A stretch of 64,000 nucleotides of DNA, taken from an uncultured Eubacteriales bacterium (GTDB lineage Bacteria > Bacillota > Clostridia > Christensenellales > Borkfalkiaceae). The DNA is taken from assembly GCA_902767225.1 (NCBI GenBank), contig CACXGN010000003.1, positions 62,001 to 126,000 on the forward strand. The letters run 5' to 3'. This document shows, piece after piece, positions 49,118-59,232 of the stretch. Below the pieces are notes generated by a model. That model was not told where the DNA came from, did not search any database, and saw only the letters and a list, made by a program, of their open reading frames with translations. The stretch's first letter is position 1. Every line of letters begins with the position of its first letter. The position numbers and the translations under genes are program-made.

Positions 49118-49424
49118 AGCGGAAACGTTTATAGGGTTTGCCATGCGCAAGGGCGAATACAGATTCGGTGGGAACGCCTGCAAAAGTTTAAAGCATGCAA
49201 ATCTTATAATCGTGTGCAAAACCGCGGCGAAAAATTCGCTGGATATGAGCCTTTCGCTTGCAAAAAAATTTAATTGCAAAAGGTTTATAACGAAAGAAAA
49301 AACACTTGCCGAACTGACTAAAAAAGAAAATGCCAAAATTATGGCTATAACCGATAAAGAACTTGCAAAAGCAATATCGGAAAATCCCGAAAACGACTTA
49401 ACCGAATGCCTTATAGGAGAATAA
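49101..49424 (+). CDS. L7Ae-like ribosomal protein YlxQ
   Basis: 107-residue member of the L7Ae/L30e kink-turn-binding family. TTG start at 49101, with GAGGAGG upstream inside ylxR. Features are IGFAMRKGEYRFGGNACKSLKHANLIIVCKTAAKNS and the C-terminal AIMAITDKELAKAI. It is found next to infB in most Firmicutes; a role in ribosome or RNA handling is assumed but unproven. Confidence 0.9.
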   Translation: MEKRSKAETFIGFAMRKGEYRFGGNACKSLKHANLIIVCKTAAKNSLDMSLSLAKKFNCKRFITKEKTLAELTKKENAKIMAITDKELAKAISENPENDLTECLIGE

Positions 49425-49425
49425 A

Positions 49426-51924
49426 ATGGCGGAAAGCAAAAAAATGCAAAACGAAAACCTTAAAAAAATTAACGACGTTTTAAAAAGTAACGCGATCGAC
49501 GAAACTATCGCCCAAAGTTCGGCGATTGAAAAAAAGATCAAAGCGCTTAAAAACACGCTTGACCTTAAACTTAAAGCGATTTTAGCCGAGCAAAAAGAGG
49601 CTTATGCCGAACCGGAAGTTCAACCCTTGCCGGCGGATGAGCCAGTAGCTACCGAAAAGGAAGTTATAATCGAAGAAAGTAAACCGGAGACGGTCGAAGT
49701 TAAAGAGCAGCCTAATGAAGAACCCGAAAAGGCAGAAGCGGAAAAACCCGCCGAGCCCGAGAAAAAAGCGGAATTCGTGCCGCCGGCACGCCCATCGTTT
49801 ATAGTCGGGCATAGGGATATTAAGTCGGAAAAAAAGCCCGAAAGCAAATCGCCGCTTAAAACTTTCACTCCGTCCGATAAACCGAGAACAGCCGCTCCTA
49901 AGGCTTCGGGGAATTTCGGCGGCGGATTTAAAAAACCGAAAGAAACTTACGTCGCTCCGCCTATTCTTCCTACCGAAAATAAGCGTTCCGCTGGCAAGAA
50001 AAAACAGCAAAACGAAAAATCGTATGAAGAAAAGCATACTTTGAACAAACGCGCTTTGATCAAAAATCAGATAAGCGTCGACGATTTTGACGAAGATAAG
50101 AGCGGATATAGAAAGTTCCGCCCCGTTAAAAAGGCAAAGCAGGCTGAAACTTCTGTAATAAAGATAGAAAAAGCGGTTATAAATACCGAAATTATTCCGC
50201 TTAAAGTGCTTAGCGAAAAGATAGGCATAACTGCGGCGGAAATCACCAAACGTCTATTTAAAGAAGGCATAATGAAGACGATAAACGACTCTATCGACTT
50301 CGATACGGCGGCGTTCATCGCGGACGGAATAGGCGTTGAATTAGAACTTAAACTCGATAAAACCGCGGAAGACGTGCTAAGCGAAGGCTTCGGCAACGAT
50401 ACCGACAGCGAGGAAAGTTTGATAACCCGCCCGCCGGTAGTTACCGTTATGGGACACGTAGACCACGGCAAAACTTCGCTTCTCGATAAAATAAGAAAAA
50501 CCAACGTAACCGCGGGCGAAGCGGGCGGAATTACCCAACATATCGGCGCATATCAGGTTACCGTCAATAAAAAGACTATAACGTTCTTGGATACTCCGGG
50601 GCACGCCGCGTTCACCGCGATGCGCGCAAGGGGTGCGCAGGCAACGGATATAGCGGTGCTTGTCGTCGCCGCGGACGACGGAATCATGCCGCAAACGATA
50701 GAGGCGATACATCACGCCAAGGCGGCAGACGTTCCCGTTATCGTTGCGGTAAATAAAATGGATAAACCCGAAGCGAATATAGAAAGGGTTAAAACCCAAC
50801 TCACCGAAAACGAACTTTTGCCCGAAGAGTGGGGCGGCGACGTTATAGTTTGCCCCGTTTCGGCAAAGACGGGCGCGGGCATTGAAGAACTTTTAGAGAG
50901 CATCAACGTTATAGCCGAAATGAAAGAACTTAAAGCCAACCCCGACAGAAAGGCGAAGGGCGTTGTAATCGAAGCGAAACTTGATCAGAACAAAGGACCT
51001 ATCGCAACGATTCTCGTTCAAAACGGAACGCTTAAAGTTTCCGATAGCGTTATAGTCGGCACGGTTACCGGTAAGATAAGGGCTATGACCGATGACTCCG
51101 GAAGAAGAGTTGCGCAAGCGGGTCCGTCCGTCCCCGTATCCATTATGGGGCTTGACGAAGTTCCTAACGCAGGCGATATTTTATACGCGGTAGAGCAGGA
51201 AAAACTTACTAAATTAGTTGCCGAAGAACGTAAGAATAAAGAAAGAGAAAGCATGATAAAAGCGGCGTCTAAGATCTCTCTTGACGACGTGTTCAGTAAA
51301 ATTTCCGAAGGCGAAATGAAAGTTTTGAACTTGATCGTAAAAGCGGACGTTCAGGGTTCTGTCGAAGCGGTAAAAAGTTCTATGGAAAAACTTTCCAACG
51401 ACCAAGTTCGCGTAAACGTTATTCACGCGGCAGTCGGCGCGATAAAAGAATCGGATATCATGCTTGCCGAATCTTCTAAGGCGATAATAATCGGCTTTAA
51501 CGTTCGTCCGGACTCCAACGCGAAGTCCATTGCGGAACACAGCGGCGTGGAAATCAAACTGTATAGAATTATATACGAAGCGATTGAAGACGTTGAAAAG
51601 GCGCTTAAAGGTATGCTTAAACCCAAGATCACCGAAACGTATATGGGTAAAGCGGAAGTTCGTGAAGTATTCAAGATTTCGGGCGTCGGTCAGGTTGCGG
51701 GTTGCTACGTAACCGAAGGCAAGATAATCAGGGGTGGCAAACTCAGAATTTACCGTGACGACGTTATGATCTGCGAAGGAAACGTTTTGCAGTTAAAGCG
51801 CTTTAAAGACGACGTTAAAGAAGTCGGTCAGGGCTTTGAGTGCGGTATTTCGATAGAGAAGTTCAACGACATAAAGGTCGGCGACTTTATCGAAAGTTAT
51901 CAAATCGAAGAAAAGCAGGAGTGA
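49426..51924 (+). CDS. infB: Translation initiation factor IF-2
   Basis: GTPase that brings initiator tRNA to the 30S subunit. 832 residues. The first 240 or so are a charged, low-complexity Lys/Glu/Pro region, followed by an IF2_N module ([23 protein letters not shown]). The G domain has [23 protein letters not shown] and NKMDKP. Domains II and III and a C-terminal tRNA-binding barrel ([27 protein letters not shown]) complete it. It begins 2 bases after ylxQ. Confidence 0.97.
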   Translation: MAESKKMQNENLKKINDVLKSNAIDETIAQSSAIEKKIKALKNTLDLKLKAILAEQKEAYAEPEVQPLPADEPVATEKEVIIEESKPETVEVKEQPNEEPEKAEAEKPAEPEKKAEFVPPARPSFIVGHRDIKSEKKPESKSPLKTFTPSDKPRTAAPKASGNFGGGFKKPKETYVAPPILPTENKRSAGKKKQQNEKSYEEKHTLNKRALIKNQISVDDFDEDKSGYRKFRPVKKAKQAETSVIKIEKAVINTEIIPLKVLSEKIGITAAEITKRLFKEGIMKTINDSIDFDTAAFIADGIGVELELKLDKTAEDVLSEGFGNDTDSEESLITRPPVVTVMGHVDHGKTSLLDKIRKTNVTAGEAGGITQHIGAYQVTVNKKTITFLDTPGHAAFTAMRARGAQATDIAVLVVAADDGIMPQTIEAIHHAKAADVPVIVAVNKMDKPEANIERVKTQLTENELLPEEWGGDVIVCPVSAKTGAGIEELLESINVIAEMKELKANPDRKAKGVVIEAKLDQNKGPIATILVQNGTLKVSDSVIVGTVTGKIRAMTDDSGRRVAQAGPSVPVSIMGLDEVPNAGDILYAVEQEKLTKLVAEERKNKERESMIKAASKISLDDVFSKISEGEMKVLNLIVKADVQGSVEAVKSSMEKLSNDQVRVNVIHAAVGAIKESDIMLAESSKAIIIGFNVRPDSNAKSIAEHSGVEIKLYRIIYEAIEDVEKALKGMLKPKITETYMGKAEVREVFKISGVGQVAGCYVTEGKIIRGGKLRIYRDDVMICEGNVLQLKRFKDDVKEVGQGFECGISIEKFNDIKVGDFIESYQIEEKQE

Positions 51925-51927
51925 TCT

Positions 51928-52305
51928 ATGCAGAAAAAGACGGGCGACGCGTCTAACAGAATAAAAAAATTCAACAGCGAACTTAAAAGGGAAATATCGG
52001 ATATCATTTATCGCAAACTTAAAAATCCCGCGATAAGCGGTATCGTTTCGGTAATGGACGTAGATACGAGTAAAGATTTATCCCACGCAAAAGTTTATAT
52101 CAGCGTGTTCGCAACGGACGAAAGCAAGAAAAAAGCGACGATAGACGCTATAATAGAAGACGCAAAAAAGATAAGAAAAGAACTTTCCGCCGTAGTCCGC
52201 GCCAGAACCGTTCCCGAACTCCACTTTATTGTGGACGGCTCTATGGAATACGGCGACAAGATGGACAAACTGTTTATAAAGATAAGCGAAGGAGAAAAAT
52301 CCTGA
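51928..52305 (+). CDS. rbfA: Ribosome-binding factor A
   Basis: Cold-inducible 30S maturation factor with a KH-type fold. 125 residues: NRIKKFNSELKREISDIIYRKLKNPAISGIVSVMDVDTSKDLSHAKVYISVF is diagnostic, and the C-terminal RTVPELHFIVDGSMEYGDKMDKLF is present. It shares its last base with the next ATG (TGATGG), so translation is coupled. Confidence 0.96.
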   Translation: MQKKTGDASNRIKKFNSELKREISDIIYRKLKNPAISGIVSVMDVDTSKDLSHAKVYISVFATDESKKKATIDAIIEDAKKIRKELSAVVRARTVPELHFIVDGSMEYGDKMDKLFIKISEGEKS

Positions 52306-53255
52306 TGGAACTTAAAGATATCGCCCGTAAACTTAAAAACGAAAAAAGCGTGGCGATATTTTGCCACGTTCTGCCGGACGGCGATTGCATAGGCTCTGCG
52401 GTGGCGCTAAAACTTGCTTTAATTAAAGCGGGAATTTATGCCGAAGTTTTCTGTGACGACGTTATCCCCGAAAAGTTTTCTTTCCTTCCCGAAACCTCAT
52501 CTTTTAAGCGTGAATTAGCGGGGAATTTTTCCGCTTTTTTTGCGGTGGACTGCGCCGATCTTACAAGAATAGGTAAATTTTCAAATAATTTTTCTTCATT
52601 TAAAAATACTTACAATATCGATCACCATATCTCGAACACCAGATACGCCGATAATAACTACGTAAAAAACAATTCGTCCAACTGCGAAAATATTTACGAA
52701 CTTATATGCCTTATGGGAATAGAGATAGACGGCGATATAGCAAATCTACTTATGACGGGCGTTATGACGGACACGGGGAATTTCAGGCATAGCAGCGTTA
52801 CGGCGAATACTTTTGCCGTTGCGGGCAGGCTACTTACACTCGGCGCGAACGTCAATCAGATTCATTATTATATGTTCACCCGCCAAAGCAAACAGCGCGC
52901 GGCGCTTTTTGGAAAGGTGATGACCAAAATCCGCTATTTTGCCGACGGCAAGATGGCGCTTATTTCGATATTCACTTCTGATTTTAAAGAGACGGGTGCA
53001 AAAATAGAAGAGACAGAAGGCTTTATAGACTTTTTAACCGGAATCGAAGGCGTTGAAGTTGCAGTTTCGATGCGTGAAACGGAAAACGGCGCGTTTAAGA
53101 TAAGTTTAAGGTCAAAGAAAACTAACGTAAACGAGATCGCGGCAATCTTCGGCGGCGGCGGGCACGAAAGGGCAAGCGGCTGCAAGATCTTCGGCGAATA
53201 CGAAGAAGTCGTCGATAAAATAAGATACGCGGTTATAAGTCACATGGCGGAATAA
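52305..53255 (+). CDS. nrnA: DHH phosphoesterase NrnA (nanoRNase/pAp phosphatase)
   Basis: Degrades short RNAs and 3',5'-phosphoadenosine phosphate. 316 residues. The DHH domain has the metal motifs FCHVLPDGDCIGSA, AVDCADL and NIDHHISNT; the DHHA1 substrate domain ends in IFGGGGHERASGCKI. Its place between rbfA and truB is standard for Firmicutes. Confidence 0.94.
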   Translation: MELKDIARKLKNEKSVAIFCHVLPDGDCIGSAVALKLALIKAGIYAEVFCDDVIPEKFSFLPETSSFKRELAGNFSAFFAVDCADLTRIGKFSNNFSSFKNTYNIDHHISNTRYADNNYVKNNSSNCENIYELICLMGIEIDGDIANLLMTGVMTDTGNFRHSSVTANTFAVAGRLLTLGANVNQIHYYMFTRQSKQRAALFGKVMTKIRYFADGKMALISIFTSDFKETGAKIEETEGFIDFLTGIEGVEVAVSMRETENGAFKISLRSKKTNVNEIAAIFGGGGHERASGCKIFGEYEEVVDKIRYAVISHMAE

Positions 53256-53256
53256 T

Positions 53257-54105
53257 ATGACCGGATTTATCAATATTATAAAGCCGCCGTTTATAGGCTC
53301 GACCAAGGTAGTTACGGCGGTTAAAAGAAAGTTTTCCGTTCCGTGCGGACACATGGGCACGTTAGACCCTATGGCGTCCGGCGTGCTTCCGGTTGGGATA
53401 GGAAAGACCACAAGGCTTTTTCCGTATATGCTTGAAAAAGAAAAGGTATACGTTGCGGAGTTTACTTTCGGGTATTTAACAGACACCTTGGACGTAACCG
53501 GAACTACCGAAAAAGAAACGGGCGTTATCCCCACGAAAGAGCAGATTGAAAAAGTTTTACCCGAATTTGTTGGAGAGATAATGCAGATCCCGCCGAAATA
53601 TTCGGCCAAATGCGTGAACGGCAAAAAGGGATACGATCTTGCAAGGCGCGGAATAGAGTTCGAACTTGCCCCGAAAAAGGTCAATATAGAGAGCATCACT
53701 TTACTAGAAGAGACTAAAAAGAACGTTTTTTCTTTTGAGATAGTGTGCGGCGGCGGAACTTATATCCGTTCGATCGCAAGGGATTTGGGCGAAAAATGCG
53801 GTTCGCTGGCGGTAATGAGCGCGCTTGAAAGGACAAAAAGCGGCGCGTTTAATATGGAAAACGGCGTAGATTTAGAAGAATTCGTTTCGTCTTCCGAGCC
53901 TGAAAAATATATAATTCCCGCAGACTTTGCTGTAAACTTTGATAAACTTATCCTAACGCCGTATCAGTCGAAAAAGATTTTAGACGGCGTTTATGAAAAT
54001 TACGGATTTAAAGACGGGATATATCGTGTGTATAACCAAACGGATTTTTGGGGAATAGGCGAAGTTAATAACGGAATTTTAAAGATAAAATCGTATGTCA
54101 GATAA
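53257..54105 (+). CDS. truB: tRNA pseudouridine-55 synthase
   Basis: Makes the universal pseudouridine of the T-loop. 282 residues. GFINIIKPPFIGSTKVV at the N-terminus, catalytic Asp in GTLDPMASGVLPVGIGKTTR and the VCGGGTYIRSIARDLGE block are intact. A short C-terminal PUA-like segment follows. It overlaps ribF by 11 bases. Confidence 0.96.
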   Translation: MTGFINIIKPPFIGSTKVVTAVKRKFSVPCGHMGTLDPMASGVLPVGIGKTTRLFPYMLEKEKVYVAEFTFGYLTDTLDVTGTTEKETGVIPTKEQIEKVLPEFVGEIMQIPPKYSAKCVNGKKGYDLARRGIEFELAPKKVNIESITLLEETKKNVFSFEIVCGGGTYIRSIARDLGEKCGSLAVMSALERTKSGAFNMENGVDLEEFVSSSEPEKYIIPADFAVNFDKLILTPYQSKKILDGVYENYGFKDGIYRVYNQTDFWGIGEVNNGILKIKSYVR

Positions 54106-54988
54106 AATGAAAAGTCCCGTGATCGTTGCACTCGGATATTTCGATTCGGTGCATAAAGGTCATCTTGCGGTGATAGAAAGAGCAATTGCACTCGCAAAAA
54201 AATATTCGGCGGTTCCGCTTATTTTTTCGTTTGACGGGGATTTGCGCTCGGCGCTTAAAAGTTTTAGCGGCGGCTGTGTTTTCACTAAAAAAGAGCGGGC
54301 AAAGATATTTGAAAAATTTTCTGGCGCAAAGGTATATTTTGCGCCGACAACTCCCGAATTTTTGGGTATGGATAAACTTTCTTTTCTTAAATTTTTAGAA
54401 GAAAAGTTTAACGCTATCGGATACGTTTTCGGGGAAGATTATAAATTCGGAAGTGATTTCGGAGACGCAGACTTTTTAACCGAATACGCCGAATTGAAAA
54501 ATAAGGCGGCAGATTGCGTTGCGGCGGTAAAATCGTCAGACGGCGAGAAAATATCCACAACCGAAATAAAGCGATTATTGTCTTGCGGAAAAGTGGAAGT
54601 GGCAAACGAAAACCTTTTCGTGCCGTATTTTATTTCGGGTAAAGTAGTTAAAGGCAGGGGCGTCGGCAAAACTTTGGGATTTGCCACGGCGAACGTCGAA
54701 TTTTCAAAAGAGAAGTTTTTGCTGCGCTTTGGCGTATATTGCGGAAGCGCTGTTATTGACGGCAAACTATATCCCGCAGTTATAAATTACGGCGGTAAGC
54801 CCACTTTCGGTATTTCGGATTTTTCGGTTGAAGCCCACTTTATAGGATATAACGGCGATCTATACGGAAAAGATATTGACCTTACCTTTCACGGATATAT
54901 CCGTGAAATAAAAAAATTTGACAGTTTAACCGACCTTTCAGAAAGGATCAATATAGACGTTAAATATGCGGAGGAAAAACTTAAATGA
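54095..54988 (+). CDS. ribF: Riboflavin kinase / FAD synthetase
   Basis: Bifunctional enzyme making FMN then FAD. 297 residues. The N-terminal nucleotidyltransferase has ALGYFDSVHKGHLAVI (family GxFDGxHxGH, here with Ser for the middle Gly) and FGEDYKFG. The C-terminal kinase barrel has GRGVGKTLGFATANVEF and AVINYGGKPTFG. It overlaps both neighbours by a few bases, so it is part of the same operon. Confidence 0.94.
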   Translation: MSDKMKSPVIVALGYFDSVHKGHLAVIERAIALAKKYSAVPLIFSFDGDLRSALKSFSGGCVFTKKERAKIFEKFSGAKVYFAPTTPEFLGMDKLSFLKFLEEKFNAIGYVFGEDYKFGSDFGDADFLTEYAELKNKAADCVAAVKSSDGEKISTTEIKRLLSCGKVEVANENLFVPYFISGKVVKGRGVGKTLGFATANVEFSKEKFLLRFGVYCGSAVIDGKLYPAVINYGGKPTFGISDFSVEAHFIGYNGDLYGKDIDLTFHGYIREIKKFDSLTDLSERINIDVKYAEEKLK

Positions 54989-55833
54989 TAAAATTCGGGC
55001 CGAGCGGAAATTCGGAAGCGTTTTACGCCGCAGGCAAAAAAACGAGCGAAGAGTCCGCCGCTTGGGTAAAGGATATGGGGCTATCTTGCTTTGAATATTC
55101 TTTCGGGCGCGGCGTAAATCTTTCGCCGAAAAGAGCGCTAGAAATAGGCGAAGCGTTTAAGGCGAACGGTATCGAAATATCCGTTCACGCACCGTATTAC
55201 ATAAACCTTGCAAACCCCGAAGAAGAGAACGCCGAAAAATCTTTCGGATATATTTTAGATTCCGCAAGGGCGGCGCGATATATGGGCGCGAAGCGCGTTA
55301 TATTCCACCCCGCAAGTCAGGGAAAGGCTGAAAGATCGGCGGCGGTTTCATTAACCATCGAAAGGTTTTTAAGGTTAAAAGAAAAAATTTATTCCGAAGG
55401 TTTTTCCGATATGCTGTTTTGCCCCGAAACTATGGGAAAGATCGGGCAGATAGGCACTATCGAAGAAATAACCGAGTTTTGCAAGATAGACGACGTGTTT
55501 ATTCCGACGGTTGACTTCGGGCACGTGAACGCAAGAGAGCAAGGCAGCCTTAAAACCGAAGAAGATTATCTTTTAAGGCTACAATATATGATAGATAATT
55601 TGGGATATGAGAAGATGAAGAATTTTCATATTCACTTTTCAAAGATAGAATATTCAAGTAAAGGCGAAGTAAAACATCTTACGTTTGAAGATAAAATATA
55701 CGGACCGGAGTTTTATCCGCTGGCAAAAGCGCTTAAAAAACTGAAATTAGAGCCTGTTATTATCTGCGAATCTGCGGGAACGCAGGATATTGACGCTTTG
55801 AATATGCAAAATGTATTTGAAGAGATTGACTAA
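54985..55833 (+). CDS. Endonuclease IV-like TIM-barrel protein
   Basis: 282 residues of the AP endonuclease 2 / Nfo superfamily. Likely metal ligands are in SVHAPYYINLANP, VIFHPAS, CPETMGK, VDFGHVNAR, NFHIHFSKIE and ICESAG, the order seen in Nfo. The N-terminus KFGPSGNSEAFYAAGKKTSEESAAWVKDMG is more typical of a clostridial Nfo-like group than of E. coli Nfo. It could be a DNA repair AP endonuclease or a sugar-phosphate isomerase of the same fold; I favour the former. It overlaps ribF by 4 bases. Confidence 0.78.
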   Translation: MIKFGPSGNSEAFYAAGKKTSEESAAWVKDMGLSCFEYSFGRGVNLSPKRALEIGEAFKANGIEISVHAPYYINLANPEEENAEKSFGYILDSARAARYMGAKRVIFHPASQGKAERSAAVSLTIERFLRLKEKIYSEGFSDMLFCPETMGKIGQIGTIEEITEFCKIDDVFIPTVDFGHVNAREQGSLKTEEDYLLRLQYMIDNLGYEKMKNFHIHFSKIEYSSKGEVKHLTFEDKIYGPEFYPLAKALKKLKLEPVIICESAGTQDIDALNMQNVFEEID

Positions 55834-55869
55834 TCGCATTATTTTTGATACAATAAAAAGGTAAGATTT

Positions 55870-56916
55870 TTGAAGAACGACTTTATAAAAAAACGCGATA
55901 CCGCGTTTATGGTAACCGGCGAAAGTTACCGTAAATATTTATCCGGCATAGATATCGGCGAAGGGATAGTTATAGTATCCCACGATAAAATTTGTTATTT
56001 TACCGACGGCAGATATATCGAAGCGGCGGAAAAAGCGGCGCACGGCACTAATTTAACCATAAAACTTTATACTTCGCTGCTAGACGTTAAAATTTACCTT
56101 AAAGAAGAAGGCTTAAAAAAACTCGGAATAGTTTATGACGAAGTAACTTTATCCGAATATAAAAACTATAAATCGCTTAAAGTTCGCCTGTTTGACGCGT
56201 CCGATATACTTAAATCTTTAAGGTCGGTTAAGACCGAAAACGAAATATCGAATATTAAAAAGGCTTGCGAAATAACCGAAAAGGCTTTTTATAAAACCAT
56301 AAAAAAGTTAAAAGTCGGCGTTACCGAAACGGAGATAAAAACTCTTTTAGAGAACGAATACTTCGCAATGGGGGCTGACGGGCTTGCGTTCGACACGATA
56401 GTTGCCTTCGGCAAAAATTCCGCCGTTCCGCACCACGTTTCGGGAAGCACCAAACTTAAAGAAAACGACGTGGTCTTGGTAGATACCGGTTGCAGATATA
56501 ACGGGTATTGTTCGGATTATACGAGAACTTTAATATTCGGCGAACCGACCGAAGAGTTCATATCCGCGTATAACGCCGTTAAAGATACCAACGAACTTTC
56601 GGAAGAGTTTATCAAGTTAAACGTTAAAGCGTCCGACGCGGACGGTTTTGCAAGAGAGAATTTATCCGAACTCGGCTACGAAGAGTACTTTACCCACTCG
56701 TTAGGGCACGGGCTTGGGCTTGAAATTCACGAATCGCCCTATTTATCCAAAAGAGATAGCACACCTTTAAAAGAAAATATGGTCTTTACGGTAGAGCCGG
56801 GCGTTTATTTTAAGGGTAAGTTCGGGATACGGATAGAAGATACGGTAATAATACAAAACGGAAAAGTAAAGCGGCTTTTTTCTGACAAGAAAGAGTTGCT
56901 AAAAATAAAAATCTAA
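55870..56916 (+). CDS. Xaa-Pro aminopeptidase family peptidase (M24B)
   Basis: Removes N-terminal residues preceding proline. 348 residues, TTG start at 55870 with GGTAAG upstream. A creatinase-like N-domain (about 1-120) precedes the pita-bread domain with all metal ligands: VDTGCRYNGYCSDYTRT, THSLGHGLGLEIHE, FTVEPGVYF and GIRIEDT. It is followed 32 bases later by efp, the usual partner in Firmicutes (yqhT-efp). Confidence 0.93.
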   Translation: MKNDFIKKRDTAFMVTGESYRKYLSGIDIGEGIVIVSHDKICYFTDGRYIEAAEKAAHGTNLTIKLYTSLLDVKIYLKEEGLKKLGIVYDEVTLSEYKNYKSLKVRLFDASDILKSLRSVKTENEISNIKKACEITEKAFYKTIKKLKVGVTETEIKTLLENEYFAMGADGLAFDTIVAFGKNSAVPHHVSGSTKLKENDVVLVDTGCRYNGYCSDYTRTLIFGEPTEEFISAYNAVKDTNELSEEFIKLNVKASDADGFARENLSELGYEEYFTHSLGHGLGLEIHESPYLSKRDSTPLKENMVFTVEPGVYFKGKFGIRIEDTVIIQNGKVKRLFSDKKELLKIKI

Positions 56917-56948
56917 AAATTTAACGCAAAAATTAAGGAGAAAAAATT

Positions 56949-57509
56949 ATGATTTCAGCAGGTGATTTCAGAAAGGGCGTAACGTTTGAATACGAAAGTG
57001 CGGTTTACACGATAGTTGACTTCCAGCACGTTAAACCGGGTAAAGGCGCGGCATTTGTTCGCACGAAGATGAAAAACGTGATGACGGGCGCGGTATTAGA
57101 ACGCACTTGGAACCCGACCGAAAAAATTCAGGAAGCGGTTATCGAAACTAAGAATATGACCTATTCTTATACCGACGGCGAACTTTACTATTTTATGGAT
57201 CAGGAATTCAACCTTATCCCGCTCAACTACGATCAGGTGGAAGACGCGCTTAAATATATCAAAGAAAACGACCCTGTCGTTGTTAAATTCTTTAAGGGCG
57301 TAGCGTTCTCTGTCGATTGCGAAAACTTCGTAGTATTAAGAGTAACTCAGGCAGAACCTTCTGTTAAAGGCAACACCGCAACCAACGCCACTAAAGAAGC
57401 GATTTTGGAAACTGGCGCTAAAATCCAAGTTCCTATGTTCGTTAACGAAGGCGAACTTATAAGAGTAGACACCAGAACCGGTGAATACATGGAAAGGGTC
57501 AAAGGCTAA
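56949..57509 (+). CDS. efp: Elongation factor P
   Basis: Helps ribosomes through polyproline stretches. 186 residues with the three beta-barrel domains. [39 protein letters not shown] has Lys32 at the tip of the loop (KPGKGAA), the residue modified in B. subtilis by a 5-aminopentanol group. The C-terminal [17 protein letters not shown] is standard. AAGGAG ribosome site. Confidence 0.97.
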   Translation: MISAGDFRKGVTFEYESAVYTIVDFQHVKPGKGAAFVRTKMKNVMTGAVLERTWNPTEKIQEAVIETKNMTYSYTDGELYYFMDQEFNLIPLNYDQVEDALKYIKENDPVVVKFFKGVAFSVDCENFVVLRVTQAEPSVKGNTATNATKEAILETGAKIQVPMFVNEGELIRVDTRTGEYMERVKG

Positions 57510-57530
57510 AATAATTAAAAAACAATCTAT

Positions 57531-57554
57531 ACCCGCAAAAATCTTTTTGCGGGT
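57531..57554. terminator. Hairpin between efp and the SDR gene
   Basis: An 11-base-pair stem ACCCGCAAAAA / TTTTTGCGGGT with a 2-base centre, so the effective loop is AT-rich. The T-tract is inside the arm and little follows, so termination may be partial. Confidence 0.6.
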
Positions 57555-57574
57555 ATTCTGGTTTAAGGTGGAAT

Positions 57575-58309
57575 TTGAAAACTGCGTTAATCACGGGGGC
57601 AAGCGGAAAGATAGGTCTTGCCCTTACAGAAGAATTTGCAAAAAACGGCTATTTCGTTATTGCGCAATATAATAAAAATAAGGGCGAAATATTATCGCTT
57701 ATAAAATCATTGCCGAATGATTTGGCAGAGATGGTTTTTCCCGTGCAATGCGATTTTTCTAAAAAAGAAAGCGTTTTATCGTTTATAAATTTTTTAAGTG
57801 ATAATTTTAAATCGCTTGACGTTTTGGTGAATAATGCGGGAATAGACGTATATAAACTTATCACCGACACGACGGATGAAGATTTGGAAAAAATCGTTTC
57901 GGTAAACTTAACTTCCGCCTATAAACTCTGCCGTTTTGCGGCGGGAAAAATGATAGGCAAAAAGAGCGGAAATATTATCAATATTTCAAGCGTATGGGGA
58001 AGCGTCGGCGCGGCTATGGAAACGGCGTATTCCGCCACGAAAGGCGCGCTTATATCCTTAACCAAGGCGCTTGCAAAAGAACTTGCCCCGTCGGGAATCA
58101 ACGTAAACTGCGTTTGCCCCGGGGTTATCGATACCAAGATGAACGCAATCTTTACAGAATCCGAAATGAAAGATATTATAGATAATATCCCGAAGGGAAG
58201 ATTAGGGACTGCGGAAGAGATCGCAAAACTAGTTAACTTTTTATCTTCGCCCGCGGCAGATTATATAACGGGGCAGATAATTACTGCCGACGGAGGTTTC
58301 ACCGTTTGA
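57575..58309 (+). CDS. Short-chain dehydrogenase, candidate EF-P 5-aminopentanone reductase
   Basis: NAD(P)H-dependent SDR of 244 residues, TTG start at 57575. The glycine motif TGASGKIG (residues 7-14), NNAGIDV, the catalytic Ser in INISSVWG and Tyr/Lys in AYSATKG are intact, and it ends in the FabG-like ITGQIITADGGFTV. It could be a FabG-type ketoreductase. Its position directly after efp, and the Lys32 of that EF-P, make the YmfI type (which reduces 5-aminopentanone on EF-P) an attractive alternative. Confidence 0.72.
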   Translation: MKTALITGASGKIGLALTEEFAKNGYFVIAQYNKNKGEILSLIKSLPNDLAEMVFPVQCDFSKKESVLSFINFLSDNFKSLDVLVNNAGIDVYKLITDTTDEDLEKIVSVNLTSAYKLCRFAAGKMIGKKSGNIINISSVWGSVGAAMETAYSATKGALISLTKALAKELAPSGINVNCVCPGVIDTKMNAIFTESEMKDIIDNIPKGRLGTAEEIAKLVNFLSSPAADYITGQIITADGGFTV

Positions 58310-59145
58310 CGAAATTATATAAAGACGCAAATAAATCCCCGATCTTTCATATCGCGATAGTTTTTCTTCTCGCGGTGGGGTTTGTTGCGCTACCCGTATC
58401 TAAATTATTTATCTTATTCGGAATAAACGGAACGATCTCCCGCTTAATTTCCGGCGCGGCGTTAAGGCTTATACTGTCTATCGCGGCGGTTTTTTTTATC
58501 GTAAAATACGGTTTTTCTAAAATCTTCAAAAATAAAATAACGGCAATATCTATATTACTGACTCTTCCTGCAGTTTTGGTCGCCTTAAATAACGCGCCTA
58601 TAATAGGGCTGATATCCGGAAACGTCTATTTTTCTTCGGACGGGGTAGGGATTTTCCTTTTCGTTTTATATTGCGTTTTCGTGGGGATTTACGAAGAACT
58701 TATATTCCGCGGAATAATTTTTCCGCTCGTTCTTATAAAAACGAAAAATTGTAAACACGGCGCGTTTATAGCGATTTTGATCTCTTCTTTGTTATTCGCC
58801 GCGGCGCACCTGTTAAACTTACTTTCCGGCGCGGGGATTTTAGATACGCTGCTGCAAATGGGGTATTCCTTTTTGATAGGCGGCATGTGCGCGATCTCGC
58901 TTTGCGTTACCAAAAATATATTTGTTGCGATATTTTTGCACGCTGTTTACGATATCGGCGGACTTATGACTGACGCGGGAATAGGAATATGCAAAGGAAA
59001 TTCGTGGGATACGGCGACTATCGTTATAACGGCGATATTAGGGGTTATTGTATTTGCCTTTGAAATAATTTTGGTATTAAAACTGAACGTAAAAGACGTT
59101 TGCGAAAGTTTCGGGATAGATAATGCCGAGCCCGAAATCTTTTAG
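58306..59145 (+). CDS. CPBP-family intramembrane metalloprotease
   Basis: Multi-span membrane protein (about eight helices) of the CAAX prenyl protease / bacteriocin-processing family. 279 residues, TTG start overlapping the upstream TGA, with GGAGG nearby. Catalytic motifs are EELIFRG (EExxxR), FAAAHLLNLL and FLHAVYD, all intact. Substrates of bacterial members are mostly unknown; roles in peptide immunity and membrane signalling are reported for some. Confidence 0.88.
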   Translation: MTKLYKDANKSPIFHIAIVFLLAVGFVALPVSKLFILFGINGTISRLISGAALRLILSIAAVFFIVKYGFSKIFKNKITAISILLTLPAVLVALNNAPIIGLISGNVYFSSDGVGIFLFVLYCVFVGIYEELIFRGIIFPLVLIKTKNCKHGAFIAILISSLLFAAAHLLNLLSGAGILDTLLQMGYSFLIGGMCAISLCVTKNIFVAIFLHAVYDIGGLMTDAGIGICKGNSWDTATIVITAILGVIVFAFEIILVLKLNVKDVCESFGIDNAEPEIF

Positions 59146-59172
59146 GTATAAGAAAAACTAAACTTTCCGCCA

Positions 59173-59201
59173 TTGACAAAACGCGGGATATACTTCATAC
59201 T
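59173..59201 (+). promoter_or_regulatory. purA promoter
   Basis: TTGACA (59173-59178), 17-base spacer, CATACT (59196-59201), about 32 bases before the purA ATG. Confidence 0.78.
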
Positions 59202-59232
59202 TAATTCGAAAGATAAATTTTTAGGAGGAACT

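Noticed and set aside
48851..49424. YlxR-YlxQ overlap as a possible frameshifted single gene
   Set aside because: Both are complete separate families in this order in most Firmicutes; the 17-base overlap with an internal ribosome site is normal.
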